Positions 1 to 7,395 of a stretch of DNA of 22,453 nt are shown piece after piece (the stretch's first letter is position 1; each line of letters begins with the position of its first letter). Source of the stretch: Pseudomonadota bacterium (GTDB lineage: Bacteria > Pseudomonadota > Alphaproteobacteria > Rhizobiales > Rhizobiaceae); the NCBI GenBank assembly GCA_023387775.1, contig JAEWHN010000209.1, positions 1-22,453 on the forward strand, given 5' to 3'. The translations under genes and the position numbers were made by a program. Below the pieces are notes generated by a model. That model did not search any database and was not told where the DNA came from. It worked only from the letters and a program-made list of their open reading frames with translations.

Positions 1-1117
1 GTTTGATGCTCAGCCCGAGATCGGCCATTGCCATCTCGGCGGTCGCGATCCCTGCCAGCGCCATGACGTCCGTGAGGCTGCCCAGATGGCCGATCCGGAA
101 GAGCTTTCCGGCGACATCGCCCAGGCCGACGCCAAAGGCGACGTCGTATTTCTTGGCACTGTGGACGACGATCGACGTCGCATCGAACCCTTTAGGGGTC
201 CGGATCGCGGTGACGGTATCGGAATAGAACCGCTCATGGGTGGCGCAAAGCTCCAGGCCCCAGGCATGGACGGCGGCGCGAATACCCGAGGCAATGCGGT
301 GGTGCCGCACGAAGACCTGATCCAGCCCTTCCGCCAACAGCAGCTCCGTCGCCAGCTTCAGGCCATTCAGCAACCCGACCGCGGGCGTGTAGGGATAGGC
401 ATTGTTGGCATAGCTCTTCGCCATGTCGCGAATGTCGAAGAATGTGCGCGGCAGCTTCGCAGTTTCGAGTGCTTCCAAAGCCCGGGGAGAAAAAGCGGTG
501 ATCGCAAGCCCGGCAGGCAGCATGAAGCCTTTTTGTGAGCCGGTGACAGCGACATCGACGCCCCACTCGTCCATGCGGAAATCCATCGAGGCGATGGAAC
601 TGACGCCGTCGACAAACAACAATGCGGGGTGCCCGGCGGCGTCGAGTGCGCGCCGGATCGCAGCGATGTCGGACCGGACGCCCGTTGCGGTCTCGTTGTG
701 GGTGACCAGCACGGCTTTGATTTCATGCGCCTTGTCGGCGGCCAGTATTTCCTCATACCGGTCGGCTGGGGCGCCTTCACCCCACTTTGCATCGATCACA
801 TCGACCTTGAGACCGTGCCGTTGGCACATGTCGATCCAGCGATGGCTGAACATCCCGTAACGGGCGGCGAGAACGCGCTCGCCGGGGCTGAGCGTGTTCG
901 TGATCGCCGTCTCCCAGCCGCCTGTGCCGGTCGAAGGGAACACGAAGATCGAGGCGCTCTCGCTCTTGAGGACTTTCTTCACGCCTGCCAGTGCCGGGCG
1001 AAGGATTTCCCCGAACAACGGTGAACGGTGATCGAGGGTGGGCATATCCGAGGCCTTGCGAAGGATCTCGGGCATGTTCGTCGGCCCCGGGATGAAGACG
1101 GGATTCTGCATATACAT
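1..1117 (-). CDS. bhcA: L-aspartate–glyoxylate aminotransferase BhcA, 3' end beyond window
   Basis: PLP-dependent class V aminotransferase. BhcA uses aspartate to aminate glyoxylate to glycine, the entry and regeneration step of the beta-hydroxyaspartate cycle, in the cytosol. The translation begins MYMQNPVFIPGPTNMPE and continues with TLDHRSPLF, STGTGGWETAITNTLSPG, FVDGVSSIASMDFRMDEWGVD and GSQKGFMLP, whose lysine should form the Schiff base. This follows the Paracoccus BhcA sequence closely, as I remember it. The ATG at 1117 is preceded by AGGAGG with a 7-nt spacer, an ideal ribosome site. About 372 residues are present and the frame is open to base 2, so I estimate that only some 25 C-terminal residues are missing. 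The divergent IclR gene next door is the usual bhcR position; bhcB, bhcC and bhcD would be expected off the left edge. A generic serine/alanine–glyoxylate aminotransferase is the alternative. Confidence 0.88.
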   Translation of the reverse strand, partial: MYMQNPVFIPGPTNMPEILRKASDMPTLDHRSPLFGEILRPALAGVKKVLKSESASIFVFPSTGTGGWETAITNTLSPGERVLAARYGMFSHRWIDMCQRHGLKVDVIDAKWGEGAPADRYEEILAADKAHEIKAVLVTHNETATGVRSDIAAIRRALDAAGHPALLFVDGVSSIASMDFRMDEWGVDVAVTGSQKGFMLPAGLAITAFSPRALEALETAKLPRTFFDIRDMAKSYANNAYPYTPAVGLLNGLKLATELLLAEGLDQVFVRHHRIASGIRAAVHAWGLELCATHERFYSDTVTAIRTPKGFDATSIVVHSAKKYDVAFGVGLGDVAGKLFRIGHLGSLTDVMALAGIATAEMAMADLGLSIK

Positions 1118-1304
1118 GACGGTTCCTCCTAGAACTGTCCGAGAACTAGCACGGCCCGCCGCAGAGATAAATTTTTTTGAAATGGTTTTTCAGCACAAGC
1201 AAAAATAGCAAAACACGCAATTAAAACATCTGTTTAGATTTTTTCGTTGTTCAAAATGTATTTTCATGCGAATTTCGCTCTCCAATGATTGCTACGAGAT
1301 CGGC
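1118..1304. promoter_or_regulatory. bhcA–bhcR divergent control region with three inverted repeats
   Basis: This AT-rich stretch separates the divergent bhcA and bhcR genes. Three inverted repeats are visible. TGAAA-N5-TTTCA lies at 1178–1192. An imperfect palindrome spans 1223–1244, with core ATCT-GTTT-AGAT and flanking A and T runs, and one mismatch. AAAAT-GT-ATTTT lies at 1253–1264. IclR-family regulators bind short palindromes, and BhcR of Paracoccus acts on the bhc promoter region and responds to glyoxylate, so one or more of these are candidate BhcR operators. Which one is used cannot be told from the sequence. Confidence 0.5.
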
Positions 1305-2111
1305 ATGCCGGAAATTCGACGACGCGGGCGCCCAAAGGCCTTCAACGGCCCGCAGTCGCAAAATACCATCCAAGCCCTCGACCGCGCGCTAGACGTTCTG
1401 GACGCTCTCGCGAAAGCCGAGGGCATGACGCTCTCACAATTGGCCAGCCAATTGGACCAGTCGGCGGCAACCATGCATCGCGTGTTGGCGACGTTGGAGC
1501 GGCGGGAATTTGTGGAGACCAGCCCGGATGGGCAAATTTGGCATATTGGCCCAGAGGCCTATCGGTTGGGCGCTGCCTTTTTGCGCCGCTCGAATGTGAT
1601 CGAGCGCAGCCGTCCGATCATGCGCGAACTCATGCTGGAGACGGGCGAAACATCCAATCTCGGCATCGACAAGGACGGGAACGTGTTGTTCGTGAGCCAG
1701 GTCGAAACGCATGAATCGATCCGCGCCTTCTTCCCGCCCGGAACATTGTCCCCGCTGCACGCCTCCGGCATCGGCAAGGCGCTTCTGAGCGCCTATGACG
1801 AAGACCGGCTCGCCAGGTTGTTCGAAGGCAAAGACCTGGAACGGTTCACGGAAAACACGGTGCGCAGCTTCGACCAGCTTCGGGAGGAACTGAACAGGAC
1901 GCGGGACCGGGGCTACGCCTTTGATGACGAGGAGCGGACCAAGGGGATGCGCTGCGTCGCAGCCCCGATCTTGAACGTTCACGGTGAAGCGGTTGCGGGG
2001 ATTTCCGTTTCGGGACCAAAGCACCGCGTCGAAGATTCCGACGTGCACCGGATCGGCGAGCAAGTAAGACGCGCCGCAACAATGGTGTCGCGACGCCTTG
2101 GCGCTCCCTGA
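1305..2111 (+). CDS. bhcR: IclR-family regulator of the beta-hydroxyaspartate cycle, BhcR
   Basis: Transcription factor of 268 residues with an N-terminal winged helix (about residues 20–80, including TLSQLASQLDQSAATMHRVL) and a C-terminal IclR effector domain (VSQVETHESIRAFFPPGT, HASGIGKALLS, EERTKGMRCVAAPI, GISVSGP). In Paracoccus, BhcR senses glyoxylate and controls the bhc genes; this sequence resembles it and sits divergent to bhcA. I chose the ATG at 1305, giving MPEIRRRGRPKAFNG, because homologues begin just before the RGRP motif and a weak CGAGAT lies upstream. An in-frame ATG at 1266 would add 13 residues but has no ribosome site and abuts the palindrome at 1253–1264. A stable hairpin follows the stop codon. 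Confidence 0.86.
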   Translation: MPEIRRRGRPKAFNGPQSQNTIQALDRALDVLDALAKAEGMTLSQLASQLDQSAATMHRVLATLERREFVETSPDGQIWHIGPEAYRLGAAFLRRSNVIERSRPIMRELMLETGETSNLGIDKDGNVLFVSQVETHESIRAFFPPGTLSPLHASGIGKALLSAYDEDRLARLFEGKDLERFTENTVRSFDQLREELNRTRDRGYAFDDEERTKGMRCVAAPILNVHGEAVAGISVSGPKHRVEDSDVHRIGEQVRRAATMVSRRLGAP

Positions 2112-2116
2112 CTAAA

Positions 2117-2132
2117 TTGGCGTTCGCGCCAA
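2117..2132 (+). terminator. hairpin just after bhcR
   Basis: TTGGCG-TTCG-CGCCAA forms a perfect 6-bp stem closed by a TTCG tetraloop, five bases after the bhcR stop codon. No T-run follows, so it is a terminator-like or 3'-stabilising hairpin rather than a textbook intrinsic terminator. Confidence 0.45.
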
Positions 2133-2849
2133 CTGGGTTCGGATGATGCTCAAACGCCAGCGCACCCAGTTGTCGAACGTATTGCGGGCGAAACCGAGCT
2201 TGGTCGCAGATTGAGGAGAGTGCCTTCGTCGCGGCCGTCGCCGATGCGTGCTCGTTCAGGGGCGCTTCCTTTCGCCTGGATCGGGCTCGTTCCTAAGCAT
2301 GGTCGATGGGAAGAAAATCGGCGAGTCTGCGGGAAACGGGGTCGATCTGGACTTGCTCATCGAGTCCTAGGGAACGCCTGACGCACTCCGTATTATCTGC
2401 TCCGTCACATCCGTCCGGGAGACGATGGCGATTTCTCCGACGAGCGAATGCTGATCGTCCAGATCGAGCATTGTAAACAGGAATTGCCCAGCGGCCGATG
2501 TCTGGCTGCGATGTAAGCGCCGGTCCGCTTCGCGCCCATGTCGGTCGTAGAGGGCGCGTTCGCCGTTTCCTGGAAGCAGACATCGCCGGCCATCACGCTG
2601 GAAGTCGAGTTCGCGCCATTCCCGGGAATCCAGACGATATAGGGACGGAGAGGGCGGTGTTGAGATTGACGACCTCGTCGGTCATCGCACGTACCGTGCA
2701 CCTACTCCGATGAATGCAAGGCCTTGAGCTGGCAGCGGCATTCGGCCATAGGCCGATCATCAGGTGAACCCCTTCGGGTTTATCGACCATGGCGAATGGC
2801 GGAGGGGCGGGGTAGTTGCACCACGGAAGCCGCCGGAGGAGCCTCGCTG
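2133..2849. other. non-coding island edge with degenerate sequence
   Basis: No convincing gene was found in this 0.7-kb stretch. The minus strand at about 2114–2215 reads open as a gene-like tail containing TKLGFARNTFDNWVRWR and ending in TAG; it may be the remnant of a lost gene, but I do not recognise it. Positions 2519–2618 hold a diverged repeat listed separately. A small hairpin, AACCC-CTTC-GGGTT, lies at 2767–2780 and could end the leftward operon, although no T-run accompanies it. This stretch marks the left edge of the accessory island. Confidence 0.5.
2519..2618 (+). repeat. diverged dispersed repeat, copy A
   Basis: Aligned by eye without gaps, these 100 bases match 13432–13531 (copy B) at 68 positions. 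The best part is around CATCACGCTGGA and TCGCGCCA. The core CCGCTTCGCGCCC with a following CGGTCGTA is also found at 7160–7194 (copy C). Degenerate non-coding repeats of this kind are, as I recall, common in rhizobial intergenic DNA. This copy lies just beyond the 3' end of the leftward operon. Confidence 0.6.
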
Positions 2850-4457
2850 TCAGGCCGCCATGTATCGGCCGTCCGCATCTCGCGAGAAAAGACCGCACGA
2901 TACCGCTAGGGAAAGCATCGTCTGAAGTCGGTCGCCTGTCGGCTCGTACACGCCTCTCGATGACGATCTCCGGACCCTCATCCAGCCGTCGCCCTCAAGT
3001 CCGATCCGGAGACGTTTCTTTCCGTCGCCGCCACGCACGGCGGACCAGTGGACGTGCTGGCCGATGACCCAGCTCTCGATGATCTCCTGCCAGATGAAGC
3101 GCATCGGCCTGTCAGCCACGGCCTCTAGCCGCCTGGCCATCAGCCCCATCGGAAGCCTGTCAGGTCGGCCCTCGATCGCGTCGGCGAGGCCGCAAGGTGA
3201 CCTCGTGCCCTCAAATGCATTGGCGACGGCGCGTACGATGGCGAACGCCCGCGCGGCAAGTGCAGGGATGCGGGTGACATCGCGGCGCTGCGCCTCGATG
3301 AGGGCGGAGATCATGGACACGGCATCGGTCGTGCCCGTCGAAGACGCCCCCGGCCATCCCGTGGCTTCGCCCTCGATCTCGATTGCCAGAAGGAAGTCGC
3401 CGATAGTCGCCGACGAAGCGTAGGCCTCGTCTCCCGCTGCCGCGGCGTCGTGCGCCCTGGCAATGAGTTCTTCGGACGGTTTCGGCTGGTACATGCGGCC
3501 GATTTGACCCTCGGAAAGTAACCGCTCGAGCCAGAGAAGCATGGCCTCTGTCGCGAGCCTCTGGAGCTGTCTCGCCTGAAGGTGGCACAGCAGCATGCCT
3601 GAGATAGCGATTTGCTCGGGGTCGCCGTCGTTCACCGCGGGCAAATCGTGTCGGGCAAACTGCCTCCTGATCGAGTCGATGGAGCTTGGCCCCTCCCGCA
3701 ACAGGAGACCGCGGACGAGGTCGATCGACCCTTTCCTGCGCTTTGCGGATCCTGGGGCGGCCTCGTGCCCCCCAATGCCGTAGAACAGCTCTCTGAAAAC
3801 CTCCATCTCGACTTCCGACGGCGCGTCGACGGGAAGGTGCTGGGCGAAGGGGGCTATCTCATCGTCCGTAACCGAAGGAACCTCGATCGCGAAGAGGTGC
3901 GCGGGCAGGAGACTGCTCACCTGCGCTTCGAAATCGAGAACCGCGGGCATGGCCTCGTCTGCGATGTGCCCTGAATCGGCACCGATGTAACGGACGGACT
4001 TGATCGACGGGCCATATTCGGTTGGAGCCATGAAGCTGGTACGGCTCCTCCGGTACTCCTCCCAGACGGGGCCGCTGAAGACGAACGCTTCCCCATCCGC
4101 GCGGCGGCCGATTGTCCGCTTCAGCGCCGCCGCTCCCCGGAACGGACGGCCCGCAATCAGATGGGACCACGCGTAGAGGGTCTCGTAGCGGTCGACAAGA
4201 TCCGCGACCACTGCCGGATCGTCGTTCCCGGCCTCTTGGGCGACTAAGGAAGCCTTCCAAGCGGCCCACACCATGAACGTATAGGGCCGGACGTGCTGCG
4301 TCACGTTGTTGATGCCGGGCAGGGAGTCATCCATGAGGTCGAGATTGAGCTGCCGCAGGCCCACCGGATCCACGCCGCTTTCATCCGTCCGAAGCACGTC
4401 AACCAAGCGGCAGCCGGGCACCGCCTCGAACATCTCGTCGATTTCAGCAACTTTCAT
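2850..4457 (-). CDS. protein of unknown function paired with PLD-like protein (535 aa)
   Basis: I do not recognise this family. The 535-residue product appears mostly helical and soluble. It has no signal peptide, membrane segment, Walker motif, HKD motif or nuclease motif that I can see. Recognisable stretches include LYAWSHLIAGRPFRG near residue 95, a middle region with LLCHLQARQLQRLATEAMLLWLERLL, and a C-terminal part with RFIWQEIIESWVIGQHVHWS. The ATG at 4457 (MKVAEIDEMFEAV) follows the stop codon of the PLD-like gene by 11 bases and has GAGG upstream. An in-frame upstream ATG at 4583 would overlap that gene by more than 100 bases and is less likely. Tight spacing implies co-transcription and a joint function with the PLD-like protein, divergent from a Shango operon. 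A subunit or specificity factor is conceivable, but that is inference. Confidence 0.8.
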   Translation of the reverse strand: MKVAEIDEMFEAVPGCRLVDVLRTDESGVDPVGLRQLNLDLMDDSLPGINNVTQHVRPYTFMVWAAWKASLVAQEAGNDDPAVVADLVDRYETLYAWSHLIAGRPFRGAAALKRTIGRRADGEAFVFSGPVWEEYRRSRTSFMAPTEYGPSIKSVRYIGADSGHIADEAMPAVLDFEAQVSSLLPAHLFAIEVPSVTDDEIAPFAQHLPVDAPSEVEMEVFRELFYGIGGHEAAPGSAKRRKGSIDLVRGLLLREGPSSIDSIRRQFARHDLPAVNDGDPEQIAISGMLLCHLQARQLQRLATEAMLLWLERLLSEGQIGRMYQPKPSEELIARAHDAAAAGDEAYASSATIGDFLLAIEIEGEATGWPGASSTGTTDAVSMISALIEAQRRDVTRIPALAARAFAIVRAVANAFEGTRSPCGLADAIEGRPDRLPMGLMARRLEAVADRPMRFIWQEIIESWVIGQHVHWSAVRGGDGKKRLRIGLEGDGWMRVRRSSSRGVYEPTGDRLQTMLSLAVSCGLFSRDADGRYMAA

Positions 4458-4468
4458 GGCCACGCCCT

Positions 4469-6967
4469 CTAAAGTGAAACATCGACGACGACCCGTCCGC
4501 ACCGGACGTTGTCGCAGGTGGCTAACCGGGTGTTTTTCAGGCGCTTCTCCTGCAATCCCGGGAAGTTGTGCCCACACCTGCATGCCGGACGGGTAACATA
4601 GGGGTGCACCATCCAGTATATCCTGTCGGGCCTCCCTTCCTTGGCCAGGAACTTGCGAAAGACCGCCAGCTCCTGGTCTGTTGCCCCTTCCGGTGCGACA
4701 AATGACGTGTTCCCGGCCAAGAGGGCACTGCGCAGGTCATTGACCGTATTCCATGTTGTCCGCGTGGCAAGGATCGACCGCCACGCCCCGGACCACTCCT
4801 CCTGCGAGAACCCTTTGCCGAGAAGCTCCTGATTGAGGGCTCCCGCCATCGGCAATCGATCCGCTGCGAAACTGTTAGGCACCTCCCCACCAATCCAGGA
4901 CTGCAGGAACTCGTGCATCTTCAGCGCCTTGTCCCGGTCGCCGATCACCAGCCGACTGACGACGGCTGCCACGCATTCATCGAGTCCGGCCTGATCTTCG
5001 TCCTGCGGTCTCGCGCCCTTCGCCAGAGTGAGCCAGCGCTCGAGGTAGGGGGGGAGAAGCCGTTCACCTTCCTCCGACCTCGGAACAATCCGTGCGATCA
5101 TGTCGAAAAGAACGTAGAGGCCGCTTCCACGGGCAGCCCCCGCCGGAACCTGCTCCATTTTTGAAAACACCTGCGTGAAGGCCCGTTCGACGATCTGCTT
5201 CTTGATCCTCTGGCCGGTGCCGCCGGTGTTACCCCCTTTGCCCTGTCCGCCTTTTCGCACTCCAGGGCCGTCCGTCTTGTCTTCGTCCTCGTCGTCCCCC
5301 GAGTCATCGTTCCCGTTGGGAAGCGAACTGGCGAAATGCCTGACAAGCGCATCTATCAGATCGTCCTGTCCGTGGCTTCCGGATCCACCACGCCAGGTCT
5401 CCTTCATGTCGAGTGCACTCTTCGTGCCGAAGGCGCCTTTGACGAACGGGTGCGCGGTCGGCGCGTCGGTCTTTCGTCCGCCTCCTGTGCGTTCCGCAGC
5501 GTCCAGAAGCGCGGAGGGTTCTCTCGCCATGAACTCGAGAATGAGATGCATGTCGGTGACAGTGCCGAACCCAGCCACCTGCCGCCCGATCGATCTCGCT
5601 AGTGGGCCTCGACGGTTCATCGCATCGAGGAAGCCGCGCAGTACGAGCCAACCCCTGACCTCTTCGGATCCCCGGACGAAGATGACCTGCACCGATGAGC
5701 CGAAGGCAAGGGGATCTACATCGGCCGGCAGGACAAACGTGAACGACCCGTCGTCCGCGACCGCCACCCTGCCTGCCGCTGCACGGCGCGCTCCTGCCGC
5801 CAGCGCAGCCTCCCACTCGCCAGAAACGCCGTCAGCCCCCACCATCCTGCCGGACACAGCGCCGCCTCCATACTCTAGAACGAGGGCGGCCCCGGCACGG
5901 GTCTTCGGCTCCTTTTCGCCCGTGAGGCTGACTTCCTTGTATGCGGTGCACCGATCCCATCCGAAGAGTGGGGCGCGGTCGTGGATCCTCGCCACTACTG
6001 CCTCGACGTTCGCACCGTCGAGTGCCGGAACGGTGGCGTTCGCGCTGCCTCCGACCACGAGGCGGCCGTTCGCGCATTCGATGTCGAACAGCTTCGAGTG
6101 AAGCGATCGGTCATCGCTGAAGGTGTCGCATGCCACGGCCGACACCTCGAGGCCGTCCGCAGCCGCCGCATCGAAGTCGAAGACTGAGGGCGCTATGGCA
6201 GGCACCGCCACCGACACGCGGTCACATTCAAGGGATTTGCACAGTAGCCGGATGCCGTGGTGACCAGAGAAGAATGGCGACACCACGCTGAATTGCACTG
6301 CGCCGCCGAGATCTTTGGCCATCTCCCCGATCTGCTCGGCGAGGGGCCTGTCCATTGTATGAAGCAGCCTCGACCCGCCATCGCCCGAGACGGCGGCCGC
6401 CTTGCGGGCAAGCTCAATGAAGGGGGCAAGATCCGGAGGGGTGACGCAATCGAGCCGGCCTCTCGATGCGGTCTCGCGCATCATGGATTCGAGCATACCC
6501 GCGAGGTCTGCGAAACAAGCCGAATCCCTGCCGGGACGGAGGTACTCGAGGATCTCGTTGTTGTAGCCCCATCCCCCAAACGTCAGGTTTCCGGAACCGA
6601 CCGTGGCACGGATCTCGCCCGCCTGGTCGGCCATGAGAGCAATCTTCGGATGGAAGACCCCGGTGCGGCATTTGACGGGAACAAGATCGTAGTCGCGCCC
6701 CACGCCGACCGCACCGACATCGGCGAGTGAGGCCCGGTACCCTTCGATGTCGGAGATCACGGTGAAGTTGCGGTAGGTTCGGTAGACCGAGGAGAGGGGT
6801 ATCGCCTCGAGAAAGGACAGACTGAGCGAGTAGGTAGTAAGAAGTATCGATGACCACGGATTGGATGCGATCAGGTCGAGTGGCGAGAATGGCTGCAGGT
6901 TCAAGTCCCCCGAAGATCCCGTGCAAGACGAGTTGAGAATATGTAGCCAAAAGTTGTAGGGATGCAA
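4469..6967 (-). CDS. phospholipase D-like (double HKD) protein with C-terminal Cys cluster
   Basis: The protein has 832 residues and two PLD-type catalytic signatures. The first is HPK at 106–108 with GSGN at 124–127 and NNE after it; the second is HSK at 290–292 with GSAN at 307–310 and a following VEAVV. Both half-sites look complete, so a phosphodiesterase or nuclease activity is plausible. DNA-acting PLD proteins occur in several defence systems (for example DISARM DrmC and the Dpd PLD subunit). An acidic, glycine-rich low-complexity linker lies at about 550–600. The C terminus carries C796, C798, H800, C818 and C823, a likely zinc-binding knuckle. The start is uncertain: TTG at 6967 is the first available, and TTG at 6904 just before the conserved part is an alternative. 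It is the first gene of a leftward operon, divergent from the Shango-like operon. Confidence 0.82.
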   Translation of the reverse strand: MHPYNFWLHILNSSCTGSSGDLNLQPFSPLDLIASNPWSSILLTTYSLSLSFLEAIPLSSVYRTYRNFTVISDIEGYRASLADVGAVGVGRDYDLVPVKCRTGVFHPKIALMADQAGEIRATVGSGNLTFGGWGYNNEILEYLRPGRDSACFADLAGMLESMMRETASRGRLDCVTPPDLAPFIELARKAAAVSGDGGSRLLHTMDRPLAEQIGEMAKDLGGAVQFSVVSPFFSGHHGIRLLCKSLECDRVSVAVPAIAPSVFDFDAAAADGLEVSAVACDTFSDDRSLHSKLFDIECANGRLVVGGSANATVPALDGANVEAVVARIHDRAPLFGWDRCTAYKEVSLTGEKEPKTRAGAALVLEYGGGAVSGRMVGADGVSGEWEAALAAGARRAAAGRVAVADDGSFTFVLPADVDPLAFGSSVQVIFVRGSEEVRGWLVLRGFLDAMNRRGPLARSIGRQVAGFGTVTDMHLILEFMAREPSALLDAAERTGGGRKTDAPTAHPFVKGAFGTKSALDMKETWRGGSGSHGQDDLIDALVRHFASSLPNGNDDSGDDEDEDKTDGPGVRKGGQGKGGNTGGTGQRIKKQIVERAFTQVFSKMEQVPAGAARGSGLYVLFDMIARIVPRSEEGERLLPPYLERWLTLAKGARPQDEDQAGLDECVAAVVSRLVIGDRDKALKMHEFLQSWIGGEVPNSFAADRLPMAGALNQELLGKGFSQEEWSGAWRSILATRTTWNTVNDLRSALLAGNTSFVAPEGATDQELAVFRKFLAKEGRPDRIYWMVHPYVTRPACRCGHNFPGLQEKRLKNTRLATCDNVRCGRVVVDVSL

Positions 6968-7103
6968 CCAATACCCTTCGTCCGCAAAGAGGGGTATGAC
7001 AGCCTACTGGGGAATTAATCCGGCATTAGGTAGCAAAAACCAGGCTTTTGCGACCTAATGCCGCGAATGTCAGCAATTTTGCAATTAGGGTCGTTTGGCG
7101 AAT

Positions 7104-7137
7104 GTCCGCTTCAGCCAAATGTGCTTCGAAAGCGGAC
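7104..7137. repeat. 8-bp inverted repeat in divergent region
   Basis: The perfect arms GTCCGCTT and AAGCGGAC are separated by 18 bases. It may be part of the same degenerate repeat family as copy C immediately downstream, or an operator for the divergent operons. Confidence 0.4.
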
Positions 7138-7159
7138 CGGCAGTTTTCGGCCCCAAGCT

Positions 7160-7194
7160 GCCAGGCCGCTTCGCGCCCCATCCCGGTCGTACAG
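7160..7194 (+). repeat. diverged dispersed repeat, copy C (core only)
   Basis: The core shares CCGCTTCGCGCCC and CGGTCGTA with copy A at 2519, with one inserted base. About 29 of the 34 aligned positions agree. Similarity fades beyond the core. Confidence 0.5.
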
Positions 7195-7395
7195 CTCAAG
7201 TGGCGGTCTTGTGATCGCGGTTGTCTGTCACGGGACACCTATTATCGAAGCGCCGGTTTCAGGAACTCTCCGCTTACTAGCGCGCTAGCTAGATGCCGCT
7301 CGAGCCGCATCGACATGTTTGTTGAAAAGTTGCGGAGAAAGATCGTGGTGTTCTCGATAATTCGTATAGCTTAGCCAAGCGGGGAGGGCGGAAGT

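Larger units (their letters stand above)
6968..7395. promoter_or_regulatory. divergent promoter region of the two defence operons, with repeat
   Basis: These 428 bases separate the leftward PLD-like operon from the rightward Shango-like operon, so they should hold both promoters. I could not assign convincing -35/-10 pairs. The region contains the inverted repeat GTCCGCTT (7104–7111) / AAGCGGAC (7130–7137), with an 18-nt spacer, and repeat copy C at 7160–7194. A 70-codon minus-strand frame at 7026–7238 crosses the repeat and is probably not a gene. The last 15 bases carry the ribosome site of the TerB gene. Confidence 0.5.

Noticed and set aside
2293..2701. Two overlapping minus-strand frames before the 535-residue gene
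   Set aside because: They overlap the diverged repeat, and their similarity to other frames in the window is due to that repeat.
5175..6101. Plus-strand open frame of 308 codons
   Set aside because: Antisense to the PLD-like gene; serine/proline-rich shadow translation.
7026..7238. Minus-strand 70-codon frame in the divergent gap
   Set aside because: It crosses the repeat core and inverted repeat, has no ribosome site, and reads as repeat-derived sequence.
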